From: Planctomycetota bacterium
GTDB taxonomy: Bacteria; Planctomycetota; Planctomycetia; Planctomycetales; Planctomycetaceae
Assembly: GCA_026692825.1 (NCBI GenBank)
Contig: JAPLOC010001321.1
Coordinates: 1 to 9,848, forward strand
Reading direction: 5' to 3'
Length of the DNA stretch: 9,848 nt
Below are positions 1-6,746 of this stretch, piece after piece. The notes beneath the pieces are model-generated. The model saw only the letters and a program-made list of their open reading frames with translations. It did not search any database and was not told where the DNA came from. A program made the translations under genes and the position numbers. Numbering within the stretch: the first letter of the stretch is position 1; each line of letters begins with the position of its first letter.

Positions 1-2
1 AA

Positions 3-173
3 CGGTACTTGGAAAAACGTTTCGAACGAGACCTCGGGGAAGTAGACTCTGCGAAGGAGATGGTGAATGGATATCCAGGCAAGGAAAAGCTGAAGCAACA
101 CGATCCAGCCCCCCTGCGGGTGGCTCCCTCCAAACGATCGGAACTGGCTCTCTTTTCCGGATCGGTCCCATAA
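3..173 (+). CDS. possible 3' end of a gene entering from the left edge
   Basis: Reading frame 3 is open from the window edge to a TAA at 171-173 and gives 56 residues. The stretch is rich in charged residues, with RYLEKRFERDLGEVDSAKEM at its start and a tail containing PLRVAPSKRSELALF. The other two forward frames either stop early or give less protein-like translations. No domain or family is recognisable from this fragment. It would be the C-terminus of a protein whose start lies outside the window. The call rests only on openness and composition, so a chance open frame is quite possible. Confidence 0.3.
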   Translation, partial: RYLEKRFERDLGEVDSAKEMVNGYPGKEKLKQHDPAPLRVAPSKRSELALFSGSVP

Positions 174-287
174 TGACCATTTGGGGATTGAATTGCAGTC
201 GCTATCGTGTATTCTCAATGCGTACGGTTCAGAGAAAGACAAGTTCGGCGACCGGAGTCCGAGGCACTTGGCACGTGGAGAATAGGC

Positions 288-1808
288 ATGGCGACGCTGG
301 AACTGGATGACAACCTGCCCACGACAGGGACCGTGACCAAGATGGTTACCGGATCCCATGGTCAGCCATTACAAGTACAGGAAGTGGTTACGCTCGCGTG
401 GATAATCAGAGTGAAAGGATACTACGACGATGACGGTGACGGGTTGGTGGTAACGCACGTGACCGCCGGCGGCCCTGCTAGTCACGTCGTGAGTCCGAAC
501 GGGTTGTTACAGGGACCGCTTGACAACGGGGACGTGATCACTGAGATCGACGGCAAGCCGGTGCTGAACCAGACAGACTGGGTGCTCGCAATGAACGGGG
601 CAGCGAACCACAACAAGGTTCTGCTTACCGTCATTGATGTCAACTCGGGCGACGTCACGAAGTGGTATGTCAGCCCCCTGCCATACCCTGGGACATCCCA
701 ACCATCAACCGAACAACCGCTGCTCTCCAACCTGTTCCGCAAGACGTTCGATGACTTCGCAGCTCATCAAGGCTTGGGCCAAGCTTGGGCGGATGACTTG
801 TGGGGGAAGGTGTCCGAAATTGCGGTGGCCGCAAAGCAGCGAGTCGATTCCATGACCGAGACGGAGCGGCAAGGCCTCCGGGACCGGATGTCTACCCCCG
901 GCGGGCTTGGCTTGGTTGGGCTATCCGATTTTTCAGATGCAATTACCCATTTTCCGCCCACGCCTCCCGGCGTGATGCTGCCGATTAAGTTCCCGCCGAC
1001 CAACCAGATCCCGTTTCCGCCGTCGCCGATCTTGCTCCCGGAGTTGGTGGAATCCGTAGCCCACAAGGTTGTCGGGTTCGTCGGAGGTTCGCTAGAGTCG
1101 ATCAAGGAAAGTCTGGTCCAAGTGCCACTGAAGGGGATGCAGGTTCTGAGTCATTTCTTCGACCGGATTCAGACTTTTGGCGAGTTACTAAAGGACCACA
1201 AGTATGATCAGGCGATGGGGAAACTGGTCGAGGCCGTGGTGAACCTCGTCCAAGAACTAGTAAGTACCGTCTGCGCGACCATCGTGAACGCGGTGGTCGA
1301 TGTGGTGCCCGGGATTCTCGGCGGCCTGCTGCTGGGTCGGCCGCTAACCCAGCAGGAAAAGGACTTCGCCCACGGCATCTTCGGCGGCCAGATCAACCTG
1401 ACCCTTGTCCGCGTTGCTGTCGTCCACTGGGAAAGCGTTTCTGGGCTAACTGCGGCAAACGTCATCTACGTCCGGGACGACAACCTGGGCGAGTGGAAGA
1501 CACGGGCCAATTACGCTCACGAACTGACCCATGTGTGGCAAGACCAGCAATTGAGTTACCCCGGAACGGTGACCGCCGCCCAAGAGCACCTGAATCACTG
1601 GTTCGGTGACGGTCACAACCCTTACAAGGTGGAACTGGGTCCGAACACGAGTTGGTCGGAACTCGGGGTCGAGGAGCAAGCGCAGGTCGTAGAGAATTGG
1701 CAGAACTATCTGGACGGGAAGAAGTTGAACGACAAGAACATCGATATGGAGCCATACAACGGGTATTACCAAAGCGTCCTTCACGACGCGGGCTTTTTTG
1801 GGTTGTAA
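288..1808 (+). CDS. PDZ domain plus HExxH metallopeptidase-like (DUF4157/eCIS-core-like) protein
   Basis: This is a 506-residue protein when started at ATG 288, which has GGAG seven bases upstream. A GTG at 207 in the same frame would add 27 residues, but their arginine-rich sequence is not convincing. Residues about 40-128 read as a PDZ-like domain: GLVVTHVTAGGPA, then LDNGDVITEIDGKPV, then a strand ending in TKWYV. Residues 140-340 are a linker with a proline-rich patch (223-248) and amphipathic helices. Residues 395-475 hold the metallopeptidase-like core. HELTHVWQ at 411-418 supplies an intact HExxH, followed by a Tyr/Trp-rich stretch and a SELGVEEQAQVVENW helix whose Glu462 or Glu463 could be the third zinc ligand. 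This arrangement resembles DUF4157-type domains found near contractile injection systems and toxins. No signal peptide or membrane segment is seen, and no injection-system genes lie nearby. Substrate is unknown, and peptidase activity is inferred from the motif only. Confidence 0.75.
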   Translation: MATLELDDNLPTTGTVTKMVTGSHGQPLQVQEVVTLAWIIRVKGYYDDDGDGLVVTHVTAGGPASHVVSPNGLLQGPLDNGDVITEIDGKPVLNQTDWVLAMNGAANHNKVLLTVIDVNSGDVTKWYVSPLPYPGTSQPSTEQPLLSNLFRKTFDDFAAHQGLGQAWADDLWGKVSEIAVAAKQRVDSMTETERQGLRDRMSTPGGLGLVGLSDFSDAITHFPPTPPGVMLPIKFPPTNQIPFPPSPILLPELVESVAHKVVGFVGGSLESIKESLVQVPLKGMQVLSHFFDRIQTFGELLKDHKYDQAMGKLVEAVVNLVQELVSTVCATIVNAVVDVVPGILGGLLLGRPLTQQEKDFAHGIFGGQINLTLVRVAVVHWESVSGLTAANVIYVRDDNLGEWKTRANYAHELTHVWQDQQLSYPGTVTAAQEHLNHWFGDGHNPYKVELGPNTSWSELGVEEQAQVVENWQNYLDGKKLNDKNIDMEPYNGYYQSVLHDAGFFGL

Positions 1809-1852
1809 TGGGTTCGTTGTGCAGTGCGAGGATCACGGCTTTCTATATCTTC

Positions 1853-1874
1853 GGCTCTTCCGACTACTGAGTGG
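1853..1874 (+). repeat. ISL3 terminal inverted repeat (left end)
   Basis: The sequence begins GGCTCTTCCGAC and continues to GAGTGG. It immediately follows, and slightly overlaps, the reconstructed transposase stop codon (1864-1866 on the minus strand). GGCTCTT is a characteristic start for ISL3-family ends. Confidence 0.55.
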
Positions 1875-2686
1875 CTGACGGGACCAGGTTTAAGCCACCG
1901 CTGTGGAAGTCGATGGAGTTCGCGAAGTTCTGAAAGTTGCGGTAGCCGCGGGCTGTGTACTTGATCCAATTGGATTTCCGAATTCACGCATTCGCTCATG
2001 ACACTCTTGCTCCGGTGCTGCATGTAGGTCATGATGTTCGGCAGATGGTTCCTGAACATTCGCGCCACTTTGACGATCGGTTGCAGTCGGCTGTGTGTGG
2101 CCCAGCGGAAGTGCCGGCGCACCGCTCCCTCGTAATGGAAATCCCAGAGAATCATTCCTTGTTCCTTTTCCCTCCCGTTGCTCCGTCGTGAGGGGCTTCC
2201 AGAATCCATCGAGACTCGACTGCTCTCGATCGGCCGCCACGTACAGCACGTGCCCGCGCTTCAGGTCGTTGACCAGCGCGACGTACCGATGGCCTTTGAG
2301 TTAGGCCTTTTCATCGACTCACAGTTCGGTCAGATCGCCTGCAACCACTCGATCACCAGGCCTTCGAACAACATCGTGAAGTGGCTGTGTGGTTCTGCCC
2401 AGGGTACACGCACCACTTTGACGCCGTGCGCGGGACACGAAGTCCGAGGTAATGCCGCATGCATCAACGCGCGGTACTGACACGTAACGAGGTGCCGCAA
2501 GACGCGTTCCGGCTGATGGTCGTGCGGCGGGCATTCCCGATCACACTCGGGGCAACGCCAGGTTCGACCCGATTCATGCGACAGGTGGACATGCACCTCA
2601 TCCTGTTTCAACGCGAACTCAACGCTCACGACGTTCCACGGGCGATCGATGCCCAAATTCTGCCGGGACAACTAACGGTCCTGCAT
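1864..2686 (-). pseudogene. ISL3-family transposase, multiply disrupted remnant
   Basis: The conceptual start is ATG at 2684-2686 on the minus strand, preceded by AGGAG at a spacing of six. It reads MQDR, then a TAG (2672-2674), then LSRQNLGIDRPWNVVSVE. The ISL3 N-terminal zinc-finger-like region follows (WRCPECDRECPPHDH, then HLVTCQYRALMHA, then SCPAHGVKVVRVPWAE), ending near 2333. About 50-60 residues expected there in a full-length protein (a helix-turn-helix) are missing. The frame then shifts to a block with VDEKA, a stop at 2301-2303, and LKGHRYVALVNDLKRGHVLY (first catalytic Asp). A second large deletion follows near 2170 and removes the rest of the DDE core. The C-terminus resumes as IVKVARMFRNHLPNIMTY and, in yet another frame, as WIKYTARGYRNFQNF to a TAG at 1864-1866. 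The remnant of about 820 bp compares with roughly 1.2 kb for intact genes of the family, so no active transposase can be made. Confidence 0.85.
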
Positions 2687-2844
2687 GGGAGGCTCCTGGA
2701 CAAATCAGACGCCTCAAGAATTCCGAGTGTTTCTCCGGGCTTCCGCACAAAACGCTGGTCAACGTCCGGCCAAACGCAGCAGAGCACTGCGGCAGCGCAA
2801 CTCCGCGAGCGATCACCGGACCGACGGTGCGCCAAAGACACCGG

Positions 2845-2872
2845 CCCCGGAAGCACGCTTGCGCTCCCGGGG
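2845..2872. repeat. GC-rich palindrome
   Basis: Arms at 2845-2854 (CCCCGGAAGC) and 2863-2872 (GCTCCCGGGG) pair at nine of ten positions around an 8-base loop. With the larger palindrome at 2914-2946 it may form one extragenic repeat element. No function is visible beyond the fold. Confidence 0.5.
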
Positions 2873-2913
2873 CGGCTTCCTTTGGGCACCCGAGCCATGC
2901 CTCAGAAAACTGC

Positions 2914-2946
2914 GGGAGTCTGGGGGCAGAGCCCCCAGCTTCTCCC
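2914..2946. repeat. nested palindrome, extragenic repeat or terminator candidate
   Basis: CTGGGGGC at 2920-2927 and GCCCCCAG at 2931-2938 form a perfect 8-bp stem with a 3-base loop. Outer arms GGGAG (2914-2918) and CTCCC (2942-2946) extend it after a small bulge. It lies 62 bp beyond the stop of the minus-strand gene ending at 3008, so it could terminate that transcript. Only a short T-run follows on that strand (GTTTTC), so a REP-like extragenic element is as likely. Confidence 0.55.
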
Positions 2947-3007
2947 ACTTATTAGCCGGAATTCCCCATAATCTCGGACTTCCAGCTCAACTCCCTGAAT
3001 TGTGCGG

Positions 3008-3415
3008 CTACAGTTTCTCCAAAATGAAGAACCCACAAGTGTAAATCGGTTGCGGATTTGTAGGGACGATGTCATTACTCGTCAGCAAGATCGAGCCCCG
3101 AACGACATCCGGGTTACCCGTATTGAGTTTGTCGGGGATTTTCCACCCCAGTAACACGTTAGTGAAGTACTCATTTCCAGGCAGTTTCATTTTTGCAGTG
3201 ATCGACACCGCTTCAGGATCTCCAGCGACGTCTTCGATCTCGAGAGCGAGCTCGATCGGTGTCCCCGTGAATTTCAATACTCCGGTGGTTCCGCCACTGA
3301 CTATGTTCACTTCGCCTTTTCCAGGCGGAGACCAAAAGACGACAGTCGGGGGAGTGGCACCGGCACCGGGTTCAGTGCGATAGCTCTGGTACTTCCATTT
3401 TCCCTCTTTCAACAT
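3008..3415 (-). CDS. hypothetical 135-residue beta-rich protein
   Basis: The gene starts at ATG 3415 and ends in TAG at 3008-3010. No strong Shine-Dalgarno sequence is seen; the nearest purine run is GAGGGTGG, about 10 bases before the ATG. The protein opens with MLKEGKWKYQSYRTEPGAG and contains VVFWSPPGKGEVNIVSGG, which suggests alternating beta strands. It ends GFFILEKL. There is no signal peptide, membrane helix or known catalytic motif. The opening W-x-Y-x-S-[YF] pattern, short length and hydrophobic C-terminal strand recall a loosely defined group of small beta-sheet proteins that I remember only vaguely, so I assign no family. The neighbours do not suggest a role. Coding is supported by an uninterrupted, balanced sequence and a clean start. 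Confidence 0.65.
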   Translation of the reverse strand: MLKEGKWKYQSYRTEPGAGATPPTVVFWSPPGKGEVNIVSGGTTGVLKFTGTPIELALEIEDVAGDPEAVSITAKMKLPGNEYFTNVLLGWKIPDKLNTGNPDVVRGSILLTSNDIVPTNPQPIYTCGFFILEKL

Positions 3416-3807
3416 GACTCAGTCCACCCTCGGGTTAGGAGTTTGCGAGAAATTGAATCCTGGGGGGGAGTTTAACAATTCGAAATCGAATATTCAATCG
3501 TAGCGTCGAAAAGAACGTCGAAAAGTCGTGTGTTCGCCCAGTCGAATTGCGACGTTCCTGCACCTGCCCTTGAGTTCACTTCCGGCAGGCCACCCGAGCG
3601 ATTTGCAGCCAATTCCACGCCGGTCGAGAGCCGATCGGCACCGTGCGTAATTTTCCGGGACTATCGAGCGAAGCATGCCTCGTGAGTCAGCATGGCTTGC
3701 CCGAACGCTTCGGTCAATGTAGTCTCTAGTTGCCGACGCGCTCCGAAAGGGGAGCATCGATCAGCCCGTAGGGATTCGGCCACAAACATCCGATTTTGGA
3801 CTCGACC
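3416..3807. other. intergenic region between divergent genes, presumably with promoters
   Basis: This roughly 390-bp gap separates the minus-strand 135-residue gene from the plus-strand hydrolase, so promoters for both should lie here. I cannot identify convincing -35/-10 boxes. The left part is AT-rich (3450-3515). A 10-base direct repeat, CGTCGAAAAG, occurs at 3504-3513 and 3516-3525. Open frames in the rest are short and unconvincing. Confidence 0.4.
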
Positions 3808-4536
3808 ATGAAGTTTCCGACAACATTTTCGACGGGGGAGAGGAGTTCGGCAGAAGTCCTGCCTTGGAAGTACTACCAACCACGAACTAGTTCCCCATCT
3901 GGCGGGGCTGTGGTCATCGCCTATGGAAGCGACGGACTTGCACCGAAATGGGAACCCGAGATTCGCCGCCATGCCGAGGCGCTGGCCGACGCGGGGATTC
4001 TGGCGATCATTCCCGAGTATCTCCAAAAGCGGCAAGCGATTGGAGACGGTCAGTCAGATACTGTCTTCGGGAGCATTTTCGAACGGCACGACGAGTGGTC
4101 GCAGGTACTGCGAGACTCGATTATAGCGGCACACAATCTGCCAGGGATCAATTCGGTGGGACTCCTGGGGTTTTCACTTGGGGGATTTTTGGGACTGCGG
4201 ATTCGTGATTCGGTCAATGTGATTGTCTCCTATTTCGCGCCCCATCACTTCCCAACTTTTGGCGTTCCTCCGGAATTGGCACCACTCAAGGGTCTGGGAT
4301 CGAAGACGAATTCCGCACTCAAGGCTCTCATTCAACATGGGGAAGCCGATTCACTGGTACCGTTCAAAACGCATGCCATACCAATCGCCGACGATCTGCG
4401 GCAGGAGAAGGCCACAGTAACGTGGCTTCCCCACCCCGGCGCGAATCATGGATTTCAAGGAACCGACACTGCGAATTCCGATGCCCGCGACAAGTCTTGC
4501 ACGGAAACCGTGAAGTTTTTCAACTCCCACCTTTAG
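3808..4536 (+). CDS. dienelactone-hydrolase-like alpha/beta hydrolase
   Basis: With the ATG at 3808 the protein has 242 residues; a TTG at 3796 would add four. No clear ribosome binding site precedes either. The fold is the alpha/beta hydrolase type. An early strand reads GGAVVIAYGSDGL, and a helix follows (RRHAEALADAGILAIIPEYL). The nucleophile elbow GFSLGGF places Ser at residue 123. The acid follows in HGEADSLVPF (Asp181) and the base in GANHGF (His214), a spacing typical of dienelactone hydrolase-like proteins. Classical dienelactone hydrolases use Cys at the nucleophile position, so this Ser version is more likely an esterase-like relative of unknown substrate. It has no signal peptide and is probably cytosolic. 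The downstream region is a decayed gene on the other strand, so it appears to be transcribed alone. Confidence 0.85.
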   Translation: MKFPTTFSTGERSSAEVLPWKYYQPRTSSPSGGAVVIAYGSDGLAPKWEPEIRRHAEALADAGILAIIPEYLQKRQAIGDGQSDTVFGSIFERHDEWSQVLRDSIIAAHNLPGINSVGLLGFSLGGFLGLRIRDSVNVIVSYFAPHHFPTFGVPPELAPLKGLGSKTNSALKALIQHGEADSLVPFKTHAIPIADDLRQEKATVTWLPHPGANHGFQGTDTANSDARDKSCTETVKFFNSHL

Positions 4537-4539
4537 CAG

Positions 4540-5340
4540 CTCGTTGAAAGTCGTCACTTCACGCCAGCCGCCGCACTACCCGACGGGGTACGCTGTCGGT
4601 CGCGCTCGAAACAGGACGGCGAACGCTCCGAACGCGATGAAGACCTGGATCTGGGGGACCGCATTTCCGGCTCGAACACGACGCTCCAGCGCCAATTGGA
4701 TCGCCCAAGTCTACTCGGTGAGGGCCGTGACGACGGTGATTTGAAACCGATCCTGCTTGACGAGCTTTGCGAACCCCTGAACCTGTGATCGATTTTCAAC
4801 GGACGCACGGGCGACATTGATTCGCTGGCGGAGGAACCGGTCGCACGACTCCAGCAGCCGATCCCAGTGGCCAGCCCCGGTTGTATCGATTTTGATGTAT
4901 GCGGAAAACGTCGTCGGTGACATTCTCAAGGAAGTATCTCACACGGTGCCCTGTCAGCCACCGGGAAGGGAACCGACTCTGGAACTCCTCCTTGTACAGA
5001 AAAGTTCGAAACGGAACGCCGCTACAACAGAACGTTGCTACTGCGAAGTAGCCTCGATCCGCATGTCGTGTTTCAGCGGGCCGGCGACGATCGGATCCTG
5101 CTCCAGAAACTTCACCGACTTGTCGACAAAGTGGTATTGGTGCTCGGTTCGATCGCCGGGGTTTGAGTCGGCTGGGTATAGCCGGCCCGCCTTCTTCAGT
5201 CGTTCGAGCGACTTTTTCGTGGCCGCTTCCCCGTCACCCGAAACGATTCCCGTTGCGACCAGGATGCGAAGGAGCGTCAGCCGGTATCGCTGCACGTGGT
5301 CAATGATCCCGCAATTGTCGGCTTCGAGTCCTTTCACCAT
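4540..5340 (-). pseudogene. decayed winged-helix, replication-relaxation-like protein
   Basis: The minus strand carries one protein in pieces. The first frame starts at ATG 5340 (MVKGLEADNCGIIDHVQRYR) and runs through a winged-helix-like stretch: LLRILVATGI, then AATKKSLERLKKAGRL, then HQYHFVD. It stops at 5038-5040. The second frame continues the sense as YFAVATFCCSGVPFRTFLYK, then EEFQSRFPSRWLTGHRVRYF, then LENVTDDVF (to about 4900). The third takes over as SAYIKIDTTGAGHWDRLLES and reaches QITVVTALTE, where a TAG at 4711-4713 interrupts it. The same frame then goes on as TWAIQLALERR and has a further stop near 4585. The order (DNA-binding domain, EEF...F block, KIDT-GxGxWDRL block, ITVVTA strand) matches planctomycete proteins I know as replication-relaxation-like. 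That family name is from memory. Two frameshifts plus nonsense codons mean it is not functional. The left boundary is approximate. Confidence 0.55.
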
Positions 5341-5502
5341 AACTCGTAGCTGGTCCCATCCGGGGCATAGGGTCGAGCGAGTACGCTGTCCGAATCGTAC
5401 CAGCCGTGGTCGGCAAATCGCCAGCCGTGTACTCGAAATCAAGTAATTCGGGGCCGTCGGCGATGAAGCCTGAATCTGCCAACCGCAATTGCCAATAGGT
5501 GA
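5341..5502 (-). other. short unassigned stretch with protein-like fragments
   Basis: Between the decayed winged-helix gene and the histidine-rich membrane protein, the minus strand has protein-like fragments in two frames: SGFIADGPELLDFEY, and HGWYDSDSVLARPYAPDGTS running to a TGA just at the ATG of the decayed gene. They may be the broken end of another gene or chance translations. I could not assign either. Confidence 0.25.
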
Positions 5503-6177
5503 CTAATCCAGAGTAATGCCCTGTTCGCTCATTTCTCGAATGTCGTTGTTCGTAGGGCGTCTGCCAACGCCGAGAATCCAGTCCCCTCCCAACAAGAGAT
5601 TGAAATTCGATCCTGCGTAGCGATGATGCATCCAATGATGCCGGATCATCGCTCGGCCGTAACGAGTTCTAAGTAACCAACGTGTAGGAAGGCCCGATTC
5701 CCTGATCGCAACGTCGTACGGAGAGTGGATATGGCGGTGGACAAATTTGCTGAACAGCGGCGGAAACAGCATTGGGACAATTGCTGCGATAGCTGCTTGT
5801 TCACCCAGTGTTGCCCAAAACAACGGAACTGTCGTCAGTGGAAGCCACATGAACCATATGACATCACTCCACTTGGTCGTGAGCCCGAAATGATTTCCCG
5901 TCACAATGTTACGCTGTTGCTGCGTCATCGGTCCAAGCGCTTCCGGTGAAGGAGTAATTGGCGAAGTAAACCGATTTCCCGCAGCAGCGAAATGGTGAAC
6001 CAAAGTATGTGACCACCACACTAAGCGAAACCACTCGAGATGTTTTGGGAAATACCTCCAAGCCTTTCGAAGACAGTACGGAGTATGCCCAAACAAACGA
6101 TGCTGTAGTGACTCGGCAACTGTAGCGACTACATATCCACCAACAATTCCCATGAGAATTTGTGACATGCTACTCAT
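5503..6177 (-). CDS. fatty acid hydroxylase/sterol desaturase-like membrane protein
   Basis: Starting at ATG 6177 gives 224 residues; ATG 6168 is an equal alternative. A frame extension to a TTG at 6297 adds 40 residues that begin inside unlikely sequence, so I reject it. The protein opens with a membrane segment (ILMGIVGGYVVATVA) followed by histidine clusters: HRLFGH at 26-31, HTLVHH at 57-62, HRHIHSPYD at 147-155 and HHWMHHRY at 180-187. A hydrophobic pair of helices lies at about 106-145. Spaced HxxxH, HxxHH and HxxxHH boxes around membrane helices are the di-iron signature of the fatty acid hydroxylase superfamily. Members oxidise lipid, sterol or carotenoid substrates at the inner membrane using O2. 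The substrate cannot be told from sequence, and no lipid or carotenoid genes lie beside it. It ends at 5503, apparently intact. Confidence 0.8.
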   Translation of the reverse strand: MSSMSQILMGIVGGYVVATVAESLQHRLFGHTPYCLRKAWRYFPKHLEWFRLVWWSHTLVHHFAAAGNRFTSPITPSPEALGPMTQQQRNIVTGNHFGLTTKWSDVIWFMWLPLTTVPLFWATLGEQAAIAAIVPMLFPPLFSKFVHRHIHSPYDVAIRESGLPTRWLLRTRYGRAMIRHHWMHHRYAGSNFNLLLGGDWILGVGRRPTNNDIREMSEQGITLD

Positions 6178-6430
6178 TTCCGCAGGTTTCGATTCATGGT
6201 GCGGTTGACAGCAGATCGCTACTGGATGCGTGTACAGACTGGCTGCGAGAGTCGTTGGAGGGGAATAAAGATTACTAAACGCGTGCCTGCCGGACAAGGA
6301 ATTAGCACCTGTCCAAAATCAAAACCGTGATTTTAAACTGTACATCGCGGCGCTGCCGCCGTCGCATCCCGTAGCTGCGCTCGAAAGAGATTCTGTCGAT
6401 CAGTGAATCGTCGATTGGAAGCCCTTTGGC
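6178..6430. other. upstream region of the hydroxylase-like gene
   Basis: This roughly 250-bp stretch should carry the promoter of the minus-strand gene that starts at 6177. It holds an AT-rich perfect 7-bp dyad, AAAATCA (6315-6321) with TGATTTT (6328-6334), which could be an operator. No promoter boxes or gene were identified with confidence. Confidence 0.35.
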
Positions 6431-6532
6431 GACCCCGGCAGGGGTCAAATCGATTAGCCCCGGGTCGTTGTCGCGTCAGCGGCAACGACCCGGGGTTTGG
6501 CGACAACGCGAGAATCGACCCCGGCAGGGGTC
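6431..6532 (-). repeat. three-hairpin palindromic element, left copy
   Basis: The 102-bp unit has three stems. The first is GACCCCGGCAGGGGTC (6431-6446). The central one has a 5' arm CCCCGGGTCGTTGTCGC (6458-6474), loop GTCA and 3' arm GCGGCAACGACCCGGGG (6479-6495), giving 17 pairs including one G-T wobble. The third is again GACCCCGGCAGGGGTC (6517-6532). AAATCGATTAG joins the first and central stems, and 21 bases separate the central and third. The same plan recurs inverted at 8148-8248. This is like a bacterial REP/BIME or a MITE. No open frame is shared between the copies, so it is not a coding repeat. Confidence 0.85.
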
Positions 6533-6608
6533 GCATACGACGTCGACGAGCGGCGGGCTGTTGGCGATTCAGCGAAATGTGTTGGGGAGATCGCGCGACG
6601 GCGAATGT
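6533..6608 (+). repeat. spacer between hairpin units, partly conserved with 8249-8310
   Basis: After the left unit, a 76-bp spacer leads to the start of another GACCCC hairpin. Its right half (6568-6597) aligns with 8281-8310: both have TTC, GCGAAA, then GT, GGGGAG and TCGCG in order, with only small gaps. The distance from the preceding hairpin is also alike (35 versus 32 bases). The spacer therefore appears to belong to the repeating unit. Confidence 0.55.
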
Positions 6609-6621
6609 GACCCCTGCCGGG
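6586..6621 (+). repeat. 36-bp direct repeat, left copy
   Basis: The 36 bases from GGAGATCGCGCG to CCCCTGCCGGG are identical to 8125-8160. The left copy ends in an incomplete hairpin (GACCCCTGCCGGG, 6609-6621) that is interrupted by the unrelated sequence CAACGCC. The right copy continues into the complete GACCCCTGCCGGGGTC hairpin. The two copies bracket 1503 bp that include the transposase gene. Confidence 0.85.
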
Positions 6622-6687
6622 CAACGCCGTAACGGATTTTCAGGAGTGGAAAAACTGGGGTTTACACAAAATGGAGAACATGAAAAA

Positions 6688-6746
6688 GAGCCAGACTCCC
6701 CACAATCACCAACTGAGCACACGTCAGTCGGAAAGGAGTCTGGCTC
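6688..6746 (+). promoter_or_regulatory. inverted repeat able to hide the transposase ribosome binding site
   Basis: GAGCCAGACTCC (6688-6699) and GGAGTCTGGCTC (6735-6746) are perfect 12-base complements around a 35-base loop. The second arm contains most of the Shine-Dalgarno sequence AAAGGAG (6732-6738) and touches the ATG at 6747. In a transcript that starts upstream, the stem would block ribosome entry. This kind of arrangement is known in several insertion sequences as protection against read-through transcription. Confidence 0.65.

Larger units (their letters stand above)
1853..2722 (-). mobile_element. ISL3-family insertion sequence relic with candidate ends
   Basis: The left end is set by GGCTCTTCCGAC at 1853-1864, the usual start of ISL3 terminal repeats. 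It abuts the reconstructed transposase stop codon, as is typical. At the other side, 2703-2722 matches the reverse complement of this end (1854-1873) at 12 of 20 positions and lies 17 bases outside the reconstructed start codon, so it is a plausible but decayed partner. No target duplication was established. The relic begins 45 bp after the metallopeptidase-like gene and does not interrupt it. The first end is fairly secure, the second is tentative. Confidence 0.6.
2723..3007. other. intergenic stretch with two palindromes, no gene seen
   Basis: Frames open through part of this stretch on both strands, but they are arginine- and proline-rich and match nothing I recognise, so I do not call a gene. 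The stretch holds two strong inverted repeats, listed separately, at 2845-2872 and 2914-2946. It separates the ISL3 relic from the 3' end of the 135-residue minus-strand gene. Confidence 0.5.

Noticed and set aside
207..287. GTG start at 207 for the PDZ/HExxH protein
   Set aside because: The extra 27 residues are arginine-rich and unlike the rest. ATG 288 has a well-placed GGAG.
2459..2971. 170-residue plus-strand open frame over the ISL3 relic
   Set aside because: It lies antisense to recognisable ISL3 transposase sequence and has no family-like motif.
4817..5446. 209-residue plus-strand open frame
   Set aside because: It is antisense to the decayed winged-helix gene and is Ser/Arg-rich, as antisense frames of GC-rich genes often are.
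6178..6297. TTG start at 6297 extending the hydroxylase-like protein by 40 residues
   Set aside because: The extension has no convincing ribosome site or membrane or family-like sequence; the protein proper begins at the paired ATG codons 6177/6168.
6431..6532. CRISPR-like array
   Set aside because: The repeats are short palindromes with structured spacers and only two in direct order here; there are no uniform repeat-spacer units and no cas genes.
6586..6621. 36-bp repeat as a phage or integrative-element att site
   Set aside because: No tRNA or integrase is present. The repeat is part of the palindromic array and flanks only a DDE transposase.
6333..6722. 129-residue minus-strand frame across the left hairpin unit
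   Set aside because: It runs through palindromic repeat sequence and has low-complexity, proline- and arginine-rich translation.
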